Below, in pieces: positions 25,041 through 37,822 of a DNA stretch of 64,000 nt; the first letter of the stretch is position 1; each line of letters starts with the position of its first letter. The position numbers and the translations under genes were made by a program. The notes below the pieces were generated by a model, which worked only from the letters and a program-made list of their open reading frames with translations, was not told the origin of the DNA and searched no databases. Location of the stretch: positions 187,328 to 251,327 of the forward strand of contig NW_001799634.1 in NCBI RefSeq assembly GCF_000165425.1, given 5' to 3'. This DNA is from Paramecium tetraurelia (lineage: Eukaryota > Ciliophora > Oligohymenophorea > Peniculida > Parameciidae).

Positions 25041-26559
25041 ATGAAAACTGGAAATTCAAATTAACTATTTACCTAGGTTCCCGATTCGAATGAGATAAAT
25101 GAATATATCAAAGAATATCTGAGATATTCAGCATATTCTAACACCTTTGAATGTTTCGAAGCAGAAATTAAAAGCAAACAAGTATCCAGTAAAGTAATTG
25201 AAATTCATATATTAGATGTCAAACAAATAGCAATAATAAAAATAATCAAATGATGATATGCCAAGAATCTTTCAATTATTCAAAACTGACAATATCAAAA
25301 CTAAAAGAGAAATTAATTTGGAGAAGGAATAGAAATTATTTAATAAAAAATATCAATAAATTTTACAAGCAGGGAGACAGATCTTTTCAGTCAGCATTAA
25401 TCTCTTGTAGTTGTTACATTCGTTAAAAGAAACCGCCAAAAATGAATCTCTTAGTGAAACCTTAGAGAATTATAAGATTTAATTGGGAAAATATCATAAA
25501 GTCATTATAAATGAAGGAAAACCAGAAGGAACAGAACTTATTACAGAATAAGTCATGCATGAACACAAAACTAAACTTTTTAAAAATTATTAAGATAAAA
25601 ATGTAGATGGCATGATAGAAGTATTGTTATCTTTAAGAGTTAATGCACTTCAAATAGCCCCAGAATTAAGAAAAAACTTAGTCTATGAATTGATTAGAAA
25701 CGATGTTTTTAACATTGAAGCTACTGAGAAGTTTGACTTTGTAGTTCATCTATTGGACATCAATAATCAAAGTTTGAGACATGCTATCACTAGTTTGATA
25801 AGTGTAATTAGTAGCACTTTAAGAGGAGTTGAGTATTTGACTTTTAATGGTAATATGATTATCATAGAAAAAATTATAAAAATCTTAAAGGAACAGGAGA
25901 ATGGGTCTGTCACCCAAAGGTTCTGTTTAGCTATTTTATAAAAAGCCAGTATCAAAGAAACAGTAATTCCTACATACGTTCACAACGAGATGATTCAATG
26001 GATTATATCACTAATATAGAAATCAATAAACACAAAAATCCATATATTTTGTTTAGATTTTGCTTCTGCGACTTTGGCAAATGTAATTCACACTCCATAC
26101 ACTTTATAATATTTAGAAAAACAAACTAGATTCACTCATTAGGTATAAATGATTTATTATTTTAGATTATGGAGTAGTTGCTGAAATTTATCAAGGAATA
26201 AATCTAAGTGAGTGTTATGATGCACATTCTAATATGTTTATCATATTTGAGTAAAGAGAACTTTGCTAAATAGATGGAAGAGTGCAGATTTGTAGAGAGA
26301 ATTAGTGAATTTGTTGAATATTACAGTGTAATTAATACAGGTATTAGAAATTCAATTTAATTTAGAAAATGAGGCTGCAGAAATAGATAAAAAAACAGTT
26401 CTTGATCTATGTGCTCACATGTTCCATCCAAAGGATACTTCATTGGATAATTCAGAAACTTTGGAGTTGAATGAATTGAAAACTGAGGATAGAATTAGAG
26501 AATATGAGAATGAGCAAGGTGAGCTAATATTCGAATGCTTTTAAGATGAAGTAAGTTGA
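25041..26559 (+). CDS. ARMC9-like LisH/armadillo ciliary protein
   Basis: Four exons (introns 25194-25215, 26143-26165, 26341-26365) give 482 codons from ATG 25041 to TGA 26557-26559. The N-terminus carries a LisH-like motif (EINEYIKEYLRYSAYSNTFECF). A helical region follows, and then a long armadillo-like block (VEVLLSLRVNALQIAPELRKN; SLRHAITSLISVISS; LDLCAHMFHPKD) that matches the order and wording of ARMC9, a basal-body/ciliary-tip protein needed for ciliary stability and Hedgehog signalling in animals and mutated in Joubert syndrome; ciliate homologues act at basal bodies. The length is shorter than human ARMC9 (about 660-820 aa) because the C-terminal tail is absent. Confidence 0.8.
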
Positions 26560-26694
26560 TTATTAACCTCTATTTAAATTTAATAAATCTAATGTAATTT
26601 ATATGAATAAATAATATCTAATTTAATTTTGATTGTAAACTTTATGATAAAATGATACGATAATTTATTAAAGATACATCGATATTATTATAAA

Positions 26695-28100
26695 ATGGTT
26701 TGTTATAATATGGTATTTAATTAAATATTTTATAGCCACTAAAAACATCCATTTATGCTTCTAGACTTAGTATTAAGCTTTTGTGGTTCTAACTTCAGAA
26801 AAATGATTAAGATGCAAATTCTCAAAATAAAAGCCAACAAGAGTAAATTAATGAATAGAAAAAAATGCAGTTAGATCTTGGAATAGGAAGTTCTGGTTAG
26901 ATATAAAGTAGTGAATATTGAATATTAAAAGATCCAAAAAAGCCATCATCAATAGTATCACCAACTGACAATTATTTCTAATTGAATGATGAGAAGGAAT
27001 AAGAAAAGGGTATATTCTGAGAATACAATATCGAAGAGAAGCTATTTGATTTTCAAGGGGATGAGGAGCTAAAATTGAATTAAAAACTTGTAAAAGATCA
27101 ATTTAAATAACGGTAATATAATGAGTTATAAAATAAAGTTCTAAATCTTAAGAGAAATTAAAGAAGGGTTAGAAAAAGAAGATTAGCAAGAAAAAATAGA
27201 ACCTTAATGGATTTAAAAGAGTTGTCAAGATATGGTAGCCAGAAGAAGATTAGAGATTGAGAAAACTCTATTAAGAACATAGGAATATTTATCAATGTTC
27301 CTAAAGATGGAGAAGGATTAATCCAAAATAAGTGAATTAGTTATTTTATTCAAGTGTAAATAAAGATGGATTCAAGATGAGGATACAAAGTTAGTTTCTA
27401 TGGTAGCCCTTGAAGGCAAAAATTGGACCAAATTAGCCAGACATTTCTAGGAAGAACTGGGAAACAGATTAGAGAAAGATATCTTAATAAATTAGATCAA
27501 TTTTTAATTTTGTCCCATGGACAGACTTCGAAGATCAAGAAATAGTAAAATATTACAATTAATGTGGTGCAAAATGGAGTTTGGTAGCTTTACATTTAAA
27601 AGGAAGATCAGTATTGATCCTAAATACATAGGAAAATATGGTGAAGAACAGGTTTTATTCAAAATATTCAAAAAAATTTTTTTGGGTCGATATAAAATAA
27701 AGACTAGATAATATTTAAATAAGGCAGTAATTAAGAATAAAAGGAGTGCATTTCTTAAACAATTGAGAGAAATAAAAATATTGAAGTTGAATATTCTGAT
27801 ATTTCTAATAATGATATGAAGTTATTTAATTCCGAAAACTATTCAGTAATTGTTTAAATTCTAATATTTTAGTCCTCAATTGGATAGTGTAAATTTCCTT
27901 TTTATTATTATGAAAATAATGTATTTTATGAGAACCTTGAATATCTGATCTATAATATTTGTTTTGATCGTGAGTTCGATAAAAAGCAAGATTATTTTGA
28001 ATTGTTTTATTCTTTATAATAATACAAAATCATTATTTAGTTAAGACCTGAAAATCCATTGAAAACTGATAAAATATTTAAAGATAGTAATTGTATTTGA
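26695..28100 (+). pseudogene. two-repeat Myb-type DNA-binding protein with two apparent 1-base deletions
   Basis: From ATG 26695 to TGA 28098-28100 the reading passes through introns at 26713-26735, about 26910-26933, 27010-27036, 27232-27250, 27624-27644 and about 27747-27770. It contains a basic region (RRVRKRRLARKN), then Myb repeat 1 (RWIQDEDTKLV...GKNWTKLARHF / LGRTGKQIRERYLNKLD) and repeat 2 (PWTDFEDQEIV...GAKWSLVALHLKGRSENMVKNR). Two -1 shifts, after LARHF (about 27450) and at LDQ/FVPW (about 27500), interrupt repeat 1. In each place one extra base would restore the family consensus (the second would give LDP). Everything else, including introns and the acidic C-terminus, is intact. 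So this is either a very recent pseudogene or a gene hit by two sequence errors. Confidence 0.6.
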
Positions 28101-28947
28101 ATATACGGATTATTTCTATTCTATTCTATTCTTAATTTTCATTTATATTTATTCAGTTTATATTATCGTCTATATCATTTTTTATACTGACAATATAAAC
28201 AATAAATAAATAGATAAAGAAAACGATTTGTCTTATAACATTAGATTGAGGACATCCAACATAGAAGGTAAATTTTAGAATCTGAATTATATCTATACCA
28301 ATGAACAATATGCATTTCCTTCTCAAAATATATGAAAAGTGAATTGAATCTAAATATTACAATCAAGAAAGTATTTTAATGTTTAGAATGACTATTATGA
28401 TCAAAAACATGATATGATTAATTAAGGGAAAATACTTAATGATTGAAATACTAATTAATCTTTTGAAGTTCAAACTCTTTTGCTCAACAAATAACATTCA
28501 ACTTCATTAATATGCATATCAAATTAATAATTTACAGGGTATTAGAGTCAATAATTAATTATGACTATAAAGATCTGTATTATCAATAATTTAGTTTATT
28601 ATCAATACGTGAAAATGGGAGCCTTATATTATCAAGTTCGAAATAAATGGTCATTGATAATTATGTATTTATGTATATTGCACATTTATAGGTGGAGTTG
28701 AATTAGACCATGAGGAAGATTAATTAAAATTAATGTATAGAGATGCGAAAATGGATTATATGAGCGCGTAATAATTAATTAAATATCTATTATGAGTAAG
28801 AGTACTGAAGTTAAAAATAAAATCTAACGAATAAGAGGTTAATACAAAGTAGTAAGATGAAGAGACATTCTAAGATGTACGAGTATAGGCATTATGAATT
28901 ATGATGTTATATAATATTTTAAAATTACTAAATAAATAAATGACAAT
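28101..28947 (+). other. degenerate stretch with a coding-like fragment
   Basis: Mostly AT-rich and interrupted by TGA in all plus frames. Around 28690-28990 one frame reads GGVELDHEEDQLKLMYRDAK...MSAQQLIKYLL and later ...YEDDVEEEEELKSQF with TGAs in between (for example just after KYLL). It may be a relic of an exon or simply the antisense of the small minus-strand gene that begins at 28948. No supported gene. Confidence 0.3.
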
Positions 28948-29320
28948 TCAATTATATGAGGATGATGTTGAAGAGGAGGAGGAACTAAAGTCATAATTTT
29001 TAGGTTTTTTGATTTTCTTCTAAATTTTTGTGGATTTCACATTATTTTATGAAATAGTCTTTTTATTTTTTGACGAATATTTGCACTATTGTTTTTGCTA
29101 TTCTTCTTCTAATTTTATTATTGGATGAGGGATATATTTCTATTTTTTTTTATTTTGAACCCTTCTTTGTGTGTTCTCATTGCTGTTCTCTGATTATTGA
29201 AATTATTCAGTTTTCGGTGAATCAAAATTCGTAAATGTCTAATTGAGCTGATAAGGATGCACATTTTTCGTAGAGTTTAGCTAATACTTTATAGTATTTA
29301 GTTTCACTAACAACTCTCAT
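28948..29320 (-). CDS. possible small low-complexity protein (about 115 aa)
   Basis: ATG 29320, a 25-nt intron at 29287-29311 and TGA 28948 give one open frame of about 115 residues. It has a Gln/Asn/Glu-rich stretch (EQFQQSENSNENTQRRV), a Lys-rich part (KIQKKIKKPKNYDF) and a serine-rich end (SSSSSSTSSSYN). Such tails are common in Paramecium proteins. The intron ends in AAAG rather than TAG, and another frame is also partly open, so the model is tentative. No known domain. Confidence 0.4.
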
Positions 29321-29498
29321 TATTTGTTTTATTTAATAATTTGATTGCTAAACGAAATTGAACCTAAATTTTGGAAAATCCTTTTATTTATTGAATTAAT
29401 CATAAATTATTATATGTGCGAATAAGAGTAATGGATAATCATAAGAATAAGATTAGGGGTATAATTAATGATGGTAATATTATTAAATGTTTACATCT

Positions 29499-30438
29499 TC
29501 ATGCTAATAATCCTTAAGTTATTTGATGCATTAACTTCTCTTAGTTTTTTTCATCTGGTACAAAACATACTTTAGTTCCATTGCTGCCAGCCAATTGTTA
29601 CAGTGTTTCTAGATATCTTACTTGCATGGCAGTTTTAGAATCTAAAAATTCAGATGCTTATCTCATCAGTTTGGCTGACTCAACATCGGCTTTGGCACTT
29701 ATAAGTTTACCTTAGGCCAACCTCTATTCTGTGGCTGCTGAACCTAGTGCTTATTAGAGATCAGGAGACAATTGGATGTCCTTCATGTAGATGTTATCAA
29801 TTAATACACCCCTAAATTTATAATTCTATATACCAATCTTTTACATATTCATCAACTTAGTCTTCTATCTAATCTGCTACTTCTTATCTTTTTTCAAGTA
29901 AATCTTAGAGTACAAAGGATCCCACTGTGTTTTTGAGGACAGCATAAGTAATTTGACGGACTGCTTAATCATAGTTCTCCACTCTATAAACAGCAAATCG
30001 AGAAGTTTTGATTCTATAATAAACAGACGCATCTATGGAAATAGTTACATTATCTTTTGTCATAACAGACTAAAGAATATGTATTATACATTACTTATCT
30101 ATCTAAATCGATAACAGTAATTCTCAAGTCTAGTTGTTCTAAGGTGTCTGTACAAGGATTGACATAATGTAATCCTGGTCTAACTACTTTGATATGTCTT
30201 CCAAATCTTTTGAACAATCCTTCAGTGCCTAGAATATAAATGGGAATTATGAACCTTATTCAACTTCTTGGTATGGATAATTAACACACATACAGAAAAT
30301 ACAAGGAATCCAGGTTCTCAAACAACCAAAACATTCTCCCAAACAATATTAGCATTTGGCATATGCAATCATTGTTTGATTATCTTGGAATTCTGGAACT
30401 TCCAAATGAGCTATCTTTCTTCTTGAATGAGCATTCAT
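29499..30438 (-). CDS. stomatin-like SPFH/band 7 membrane protein
   Basis: Introns 30229-30254, 30070-30094 and 29812-29833 join four exons into 288 codons. After an N-terminal Cys-rich hydrophobic segment (ECFGCLRTWIPCIFCMC), which probably anchors and is acylated at the membrane, the band 7 domain follows: EQGTEGLFKRFGR, RPGLHYVNPCTD, RITVIDLD, VMTKDNVTISIDASVYYRI, DQAVRQITYAVLKNTVG, DWGVLIDNIYMKDIQL, AATEQRLAQGKLISAKADVESAKLM. This wording is typical of stomatin/podocin. Such proteins oligomerise in membranes and modulate ion channels and lipid domains. The gene starts only 30 bp from the divergent ATPase-cyclase gene. Confidence 0.93.
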
Positions 30439-30468
30439 ATTCAATCTAATTTATTAATAAAATCAATT
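30439..30468. promoter_or_regulatory. 30-bp bidirectional intergenic region between stomatin and guanylyl cyclase genes
   Basis: The two start codons (30438 minus, 30469 plus) are separated by 30 AT-rich bases (ATTCAATCTAATTTATTAAT...). Any core promoter must therefore be shared or lie inside the neighbouring 5' coding sequences. No consensus element is recognisable; the call rests only on geometry. Confidence 0.4.
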
Positions 30469-33400
30469 ATGAATTATAACCACCATCAAATTGTTGAAAA
30501 ATGGTTATCCCGATTCAGAAGATGTCTCTCCTTGTGTTATCCAGATGACTCCTAAATGATAACCATGGAATTACATAAAGGAAATGTTTAGTTGCTCAGT
30601 GTTCCTTAGAATAAGAATATTTTCAACACACGTAAATATACAGTAAATATACTCATCCATAATTTTTAGTTCCTCAACTTTCTACCCAAAACACTTTTCA
30701 CAGGTTTAGTCAGATTCGGAAACATCTATTTACTTGCCATTTCATTGATCATGCTCATAGATCCCACTCTCTCCCCCTTTTATCGTTGGATCACTATTTT
30801 CCCCATTGGCCTAAGTGTACTCCTCTACGTTATCATTGAATTTGTTCTTGACATTCGCCGACAGAGTCATGATCATAAAATCAACATGCAAACAACTTCA
30901 AGAGGCGCCAAAGATGGCTCAATTGAGACCATCAAATGGAGTGATATTCAAATTGGCGACGTTTTATACCTCATCAAAGGAGATATTGTACCTGCTGATA
31001 TCATACTCTTGGATACTGGATAAGTCAGAGATCGAGAAGCTATCTGTATGGTAGATACCTAATATTATGATGGCAAATCGAGTCTAACCAAAAAGAAGTC
31101 CTCCTATCTAACTTAATTGATTGTCTTGAGAACCAGATTGAAGAATTAATTCCCAGAATACAGAAAGATGTTAACTGGCAAATTAGAATATGAAGCACCT
31201 AATGGAAATACACAAAGGTTTCATGCTCGATTGAAACTGAAAAAAGATCCAAAAAATGAAGAATTAACTATAGATAATTTCATTCCCAAAGGAACTAAAA
31301 TTAAATAGACATCCTGGTTATTTGGTTTAGCAGTATATGTTGGTCACAATACTAAAACCATGCAGAGTAGTCATTATGGAGCATAAAAGTAGAGTTTTGA
31401 GGAAAAACAGTGTAATTTCTACTCCTTCCTCATGGCCTGTTTATCATTATTTTTTACATTAATATCAATAATTGTGCTATTGGCTAGATCGGATGAAAAC
31501 AGTTTCGCTTTAATAATAGACAGCTACACAACTAATGGGATGAAAGTATTTTAATTAGCCATATTGTATGCCTAATTAATCCCAGCTACTTTGTATTTAT
31601 TATTCGATATTGTGAACTTCATCTCAGTATTTAAATTTGAAATCAATCAAATCGAAGAGAATTTGGTGAAATATGTGAAAATCAACTCATCTAATAATTT
31701 ATGTGATTTAGGTCATGTTGATTATATGTTGATTGATAAGACAGGCACCTTAACTACATCTTATTATAAATTGGATAACTTATTGTTCGGATAATTAGCA
31801 TTCAGTCTCAATTATGATTAATTATAATTGACATTAAACCTAAAATCAGCAAAATAAGATGATATCGAAGACCCGTTAAAATATGCAAGTATAAATGATA
31901 ACAATGAATATTTGATTCCCTTTGAGTATGATAAGAAGAGCAATCAAACAACTGAAGTTTAACCAAGTGGGAAATTATTGCTGAAAAGTGTTAAGACTTC
32001 CAACAATAATCCAATCTTTAATTAAATCACTGCCTAGCCAATCAGTAAAAGATAGACCTTTCTCAATATGGATGTTTAATATTAACAACAGATTCCAGAT
32101 TATTCATAGACAAGAATGTTTCTACCTCAACCAAAACATAAAAATAGTCCAGGCAATAATAACGATGAATTTATGCAATTAGTCAATTAACTAAGGAATA
32201 GTTCACCCTAGAAGGAGTACTTGCAGACAAAAGACATTAATACATTGTATTATGATGCCTTCTTGAAGTGCTTGATGTTATGTCATGAAGCAAGACCAGT
32301 TTTTGGGGCTGATTCAATAACTTACGAATCATTTTCCAAGAATGAGGAGATTTCATTAACATTTGCCCGTTCTTGTGGTTACTAATTGGAGAACTTTAAT
32401 AAATTCGATAGTCCAGATATATACTTATGTAAAGTGAGGGGAAACTCAATTTGGTATCAAGTATTAGGATTAAATTTATTTACCTACAATAGAAATTTGA
32501 ATTCTGTAGTAGTCTAAGTACCAACGACTATGGATCTCGAATTGGGCCAAGAACATGAGGCTCTGAATTAATTATGTGGAGAAGGCTCTAAAAATAAATC
32601 ATTGTTGATTTGTAAAGGAGATTATGAAGCAATCAAGTTAAAGCTGTAATTAAATCATAAGGAAAGAGAAGAGTTAGATGCTTATATTCAAAACTATAAA
32701 GTCAGAGGTATAAGAATGATAGTATATGCAACAAGAGTGTTGAGTGATAAAGAAACTGAGAATTATAAACAAAAATTCAATTTGTTGCACAGTTCTCTGA
32801 CTAATTAGGATAGTTTATTGGAAGAATTGGCTTTGGAATATGAAAAGGAATTAAACTTAATGGGAATGATAGGATTCAAAGAGGAATTAAAGAGTGATGC
32901 TTTAGATTTTATTAAGACAGTAAAAGAGTGCAATATCAACATTTGGTTATTGAGTGGCGATTAAGAAGCATAGACCATTAGTTGTGCTTAGGCTTTGGAA
33001 ATGACTGAGACTTCTAAATATCTAAGGATTGTAGCAACAGAGAAGGAATAGATATGGCTTTAAATAAATACTGCAATAGGATAGATATAGAGTGAATTGT
33101 AGAAAATACAAGAGAAGCAATTAATTAAACAATAAGAGAAACAAGCACAATAATCAATGAGTAGAAGTATGATTAAATCAAGTGTAACATTATTTGAGGG
33201 AGCATCCTATTAATAGATGTTATAATTTGTGTTGGTTGTAAATGGAAACTCTTTATCAATAATAAGTGAATCACCAGATCTAATGAGTCATTTTAGATTC
33301 TTGTCCTGTGTTTGTAAGAATGTAATTGGATTTAACATGAATCCACAATAGAAAGAATTAGCCTGTATAATCATCAAGGATTACTTTCCAAATAAACCAA

Positions 33401-36400
33401 CCATTCTAGGAGTAGGAGATGGTTATAATGATGCTCTTATGATGCAAGCCTCTCATATCAGTATTGAAATAATCAATAGCAAACTAAACCACATATATCC
33501 ATAAGTGAATGCTGGCGACATTAGTGTTAATACATTAAAAGAGATAAAAGTATTATTGCTATAGAAGTGCAAATTGCACTCGGAACGTGTCTCTTCTATG
33601 ATAATATATCTATTTTATTGTGCAGGCTTTTTGGGTATGACACTCTTCTTTTTCAATTGGTTTTGTTAGTTTACTGCTACTTCCTTACATGATTCAATGA
33701 CTGTATTTTTATTCATATTCTTATACACAACTCCTAATGCTTTGGTTATTGGATTAGCTGATTTGGAAACTAATCCTTTGGTTAACACAACAATTCCTAC
33801 TTTATATGTGGATGGCCAAATCAGAACTAAAAGGTTTGGATTTTATTATTTGATTGAAGCATTTTTGGAATCATTTATATCAGCTGCCTTCACTTTCTAT
33901 TCATGCACATATATGGTTAATTATGCTTGGACTAATGATGGTCATCAAAGTGATTTCTAAATGGTAGCAACCAGCATCATTTACGTTGTAATTACAGTAT
34001 CAGCATTAAAGGTGTTATTTAGACTGATCCAACATAATGTACACATTGTCATCATTATTTCCTTACTTACATTTGGATTACTGGTTGGATTTGTATTTCT
34101 GAATTACAGAGGAAATTTTAGTGATTTTGATTACTAAGAATTGACTTATCAATTATTCACTAGATTTAATAGCATAGTAGCAATAGTCTTTTGTTTATTT
34201 GGATGCTTCTTCATAAATTACTTCCTTCATGATTTCATTAAACTGAATATATTTCCAACGGTCTATTAATAATTTGCATTTATTAATTGGGATGGTACAT
34301 AATGGGAAGATGCCTCTCACTTGCATATATTAAATTAATGCCTAGATCAACATGTGTAACTATTCTATTTAAATTTAGTAATGTCTCTACTATCATACAA
34401 AACGTGTTTATTGATTGTTCTACCACGTCTCCTTACATCTCCGAAATGCTCAATCCTGGAGACACAAAAGTAACTGAAATGAAACTCAAACCCTTGACTT
34501 TGGAAATGAAGGAATTGGTCCTCGAATAAAAGTTCCTTGCTCATAAATTGTCTCAATCACTCAGTCACTTACGTTTCTTCCTGTGCATTTTACTAATCTA
34601 TTTCATAGCCTATTGCTTAACTGATTTCTTCATCAATGATCTTAGAGTATTCACTGGAGTCTATTATTTGATTATCTTCGGCATTGTATTCTTAATTTTA
34701 CTGTTGACATGCACATCAATAATGGAATAACAGTACTATACTTATTCACATTTGACTGTTCTGATCATATTTGCACTTAAAGTTGCTATAGATTGGTTAT
34801 CAGACGATTTAACTATTACATTATCTGCAACATTGGTAATCTTGTTTAGTACATTTAATACTATGAATATGACAGTCATACCTATTATGTTATACAATAT
34901 CTGTTATTTGATACAGTTGATTGTAAGGATATTAATTATTGTTGTATCTACTGATTTAAGCACTTCAAATGGAACATACACCTAAAGCAGGATTTCTGTT
35001 TATGCTGCTTGCACTTAAATATTGTTGGTCATCAGCATTACAATAAGATTTTTGTTCACTTATTATAAATCAATAAAGCATAGAAGAAATGATTATTTAG
35101 CCAAGTATTCAATTGAATAAGACAATATGACTGCATAAGACATTTTGAGTATTCTTGTTCCTAGATTTGTCAGACAATAAATATCAACTGGAATTTATTC
35201 AATGCAATAAGCATAAGATGATGTATCAATCTTATTCGCTTATATTTGTGATTTTGATACTATTATGAAAGAGGAAGGTAAGAATGTTGTTTTGATGTTG
35301 GATTCTCTATTTAGATTGTATGATAATTTATGCATCCAACATGGTGTTCAAAAGATAGAAACAGTTGGATACACTTACATGGCAGCAACAGGAATCAAGG
35401 CTTGTGAATAGAATATGACTGCTCATGTAATTAGAACCGAGAAAACTATGAGATTGGTCAATATGGCATTTGATATGATGTAATAAGTATAAGGAAGAAA
35501 ATATGGAAAAGGCAATCAGATAGAAATGAAGATTGGAATCCATGTAGGCAGAGTAATTGCAGGTGTTATTGGACATCATAAACCATAATTTTCATTAATA
35601 GGTGATCCAGTGAATCAGACAAGTAGAGTAGGTTCTACTGGAGATACTGGAGCAATTACTTTAAGTGAATAAGCCTTTAAATAAGCCAGACATGGAATTA
35701 AATATTACTCAAAGAAACAGAAAGAGGCCAAGGGATTAGGAATAATAGATACTTATTAAGTGTTTAAGACTAAGCCACCAGGATATCAAGTACCTAAGGC
35801 ATTTCTACTTTGGCAGAATTGTACAAAGATTGTCGTAAAGGATCTAAGGTAGTAAAGAAGTCAAAGGTAGATAGTATCGAAAAAGGGGTAATTCTTATCC
35901 TAACTGTAAAACTCAATTTATGTGGATAATATGAAACAATCAAATAGACTAGAAATATCTCCAAAAGCCCCTCAAACAGTATAATTTTTAATGCCACAAA
36001 ATTCACCTTAAGAAGTAGACAATAAATCTAGACTGTCAGTGCCAGTCTAACCATCAGAAGCAGTGTTGACAGATGAATCTGTGTTTATGACGAATGAATA
36101 GGAGGACAATGGGGAATTAGATTTAATTAAGCCTAACTTGATTTTGAATATACCTGAGAATGAGATCAAATGCAACTTCATTTAAATTCTGAAAGAGTAG
36201 AATTTAGATGAATCTAAAGTAGGCATTGTATTCTTATGGTTCACTTATTTCGTAATCACATTGTTATCAATAATTGTTCGCAAACTATTCTAATACAATC
36301 TTCTTATTTTTGTTTTAAGAGTACTATTACTTAATTATATACTAGGCAATATTTTTAATCCTTGTGATAGTGCTATTCCCAATTTTATCTAAAGCCTACA

Positions 36401-37503
36401 GGAACAAATTGGTGAATCTAATGTATTTCCTGCTATTGATATATGCTGTCTTTACAGTCTTATTTTAGGCCTACCTGACTGACAATTCAGAAGTAGCCAT
36501 CATATGTCTTTTGGAGATACTGTACATAATGATTGTGACTTGCTAATTGAAGATGTTCACTTTCTTATAAGTGATCATATATATGTTCATAATGTTAGGA
36601 TTTTTCTTGGGCTTTTACATAGCTTCAGATTTAGTAACTCATTTTGCAATCTTCTACATTTGTTGTTGCATGCTCATCCTATTATTAGGTTACTATTTGG
36701 CAATGAGAGAATAGATTCAAATGTTTAACAATCTGCAAATCAACGAGGATAAGAAAGTCAAATAAATCAATTTGGTGAGTCAATTATTGCCCATGCACTC
36801 CTATTTAAAGATGAAGAATAGTTCAATATACGACAAGAGTGATTTCATAGATGAATTTGAAGATGTCACTCTATTATTTGCAGATATCAAGGGATTTACT
36901 GAATATTCACATACCTAAACTCCAGAAGGAGTTGTGACCATGCTTAGGAATCTCTTTACAGAATTCGACAAATTATGTTAAAGATACAATGTGTATAAGA
37001 TGTATACAATCGGTGACTGTTATGTTGTAATGGGATTCACAAACAGTGCCAAAAGAAATGTAAATATTTTATCTTATTTTCATTAGCCCATTTAAGAAGC
37101 CATAAATACAGTGAAAATGGGATTCTAGATGGTGGAGATTATAATGTAAGTGAGATTGAAGATCAAATTTGATAAACTCAATATGAGAATAGGTATTCAC
37201 ACTGGTCAAGTCACAGGAGGAATCATTGGAACTGATATTGTGAGATATGACATTTATGGCAAAGATGTATCTATTGCCAATAAGATGGAGAGCAGTGGAG
37301 AAGAAGGCAGAGTTCAAGTCTCATAAACTACTAAGTAAATGATTGAGAGGGCAGAGAAACACCCATTTAAGTTCAAATTCCATCATGTAATCATTTCAAA
37401 TTTATTTTAGGATGTTGAATTAAGCAAATTTAACATGAGCACTAAAGGTTATTTAGTAGAATGGGATAAAATAAGGGATGAAGTCAGTATTGAATAACAG
37501 TGA
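30469..37503 (+). CDS. P-type ATPase-guanylyl cyclase fusion protein
   Basis: Introns 30643-30669, 34356-34378, 36321-36345, 37060-37086 and 37387-37410 give 2,302 codons. The N-terminal half is a P4-ATPase (flippase-like) with membrane helices. It has a degenerate actuator motif (DGKSSLT for DGETNLK), a phosphorylation motif DKTGTLT, LSGDQ and a hinge GDGYNDA (usually GDGAND). The C-terminal half has two six-helix membrane blocks, each followed by a class III cyclase domain. The first cyclase domain (about 35210-35770) carries KIETVG (Glu selecting guanine) and FSLIGDPVNQTSR (Ser at the second purine-selecting site, Asn and Arg for catalysis). The second (36870-37450) carries the metal-binding Asps (LLFADIKGFT; TIGDCY). 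The order is swapped relative to mammalian adenylyl cyclases. This is the architecture reported for Paramecium and Tetrahymena guanylyl cyclases, which make cGMP at the ciliary and cell membrane. Whether the ATPase part transports is unknown. Confidence 0.95.
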
Positions 37504-37822
37504 TACTTACATATTTTAAATTTTAATATTTACAATTATTATAATTATTTAATTATACACTTTTATTCCATTTTATTTGAATCCGACCAATAAAATGCTA
37601 TCTTAATTTAAGTTCAAAATTGCATAGACAACCTATCCATTTGAAGAACTCCTTCTTCATTATTGTTTATTACTTGTGTAAGACACATTTACTGTTAAGA
37701 ATATGTAGTTGTTATACACTTGAATTGATTTTATTGATATGGGTATAAAAAAGAGTGCAGGAATGCTGAAGAGAATAACAGTTGAATTTGAATTAATTAA
37801 ATCTTGAATACACTATAAAAAC
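37504..37822. other. convergent intergenic region, cyclase and histone H4
   Basis: About 320 bp between two convergent stops. A 22-codon plus-strand frame from ATG 37739 (MGIKKSAGMLKRITVEFEL...) is open but too short to call. No terminator or histone 3' stem-loop is obvious, in line with ciliate histone mRNAs being polyadenylated. Confidence 0.5.

Noticed and set aside
35328-37317. Minus-strand and alternative-frame ORFs inside the cyclase region
   Set aside because: Shadows of the cyclase domains, whose own frame carries complete catalytic motifs.
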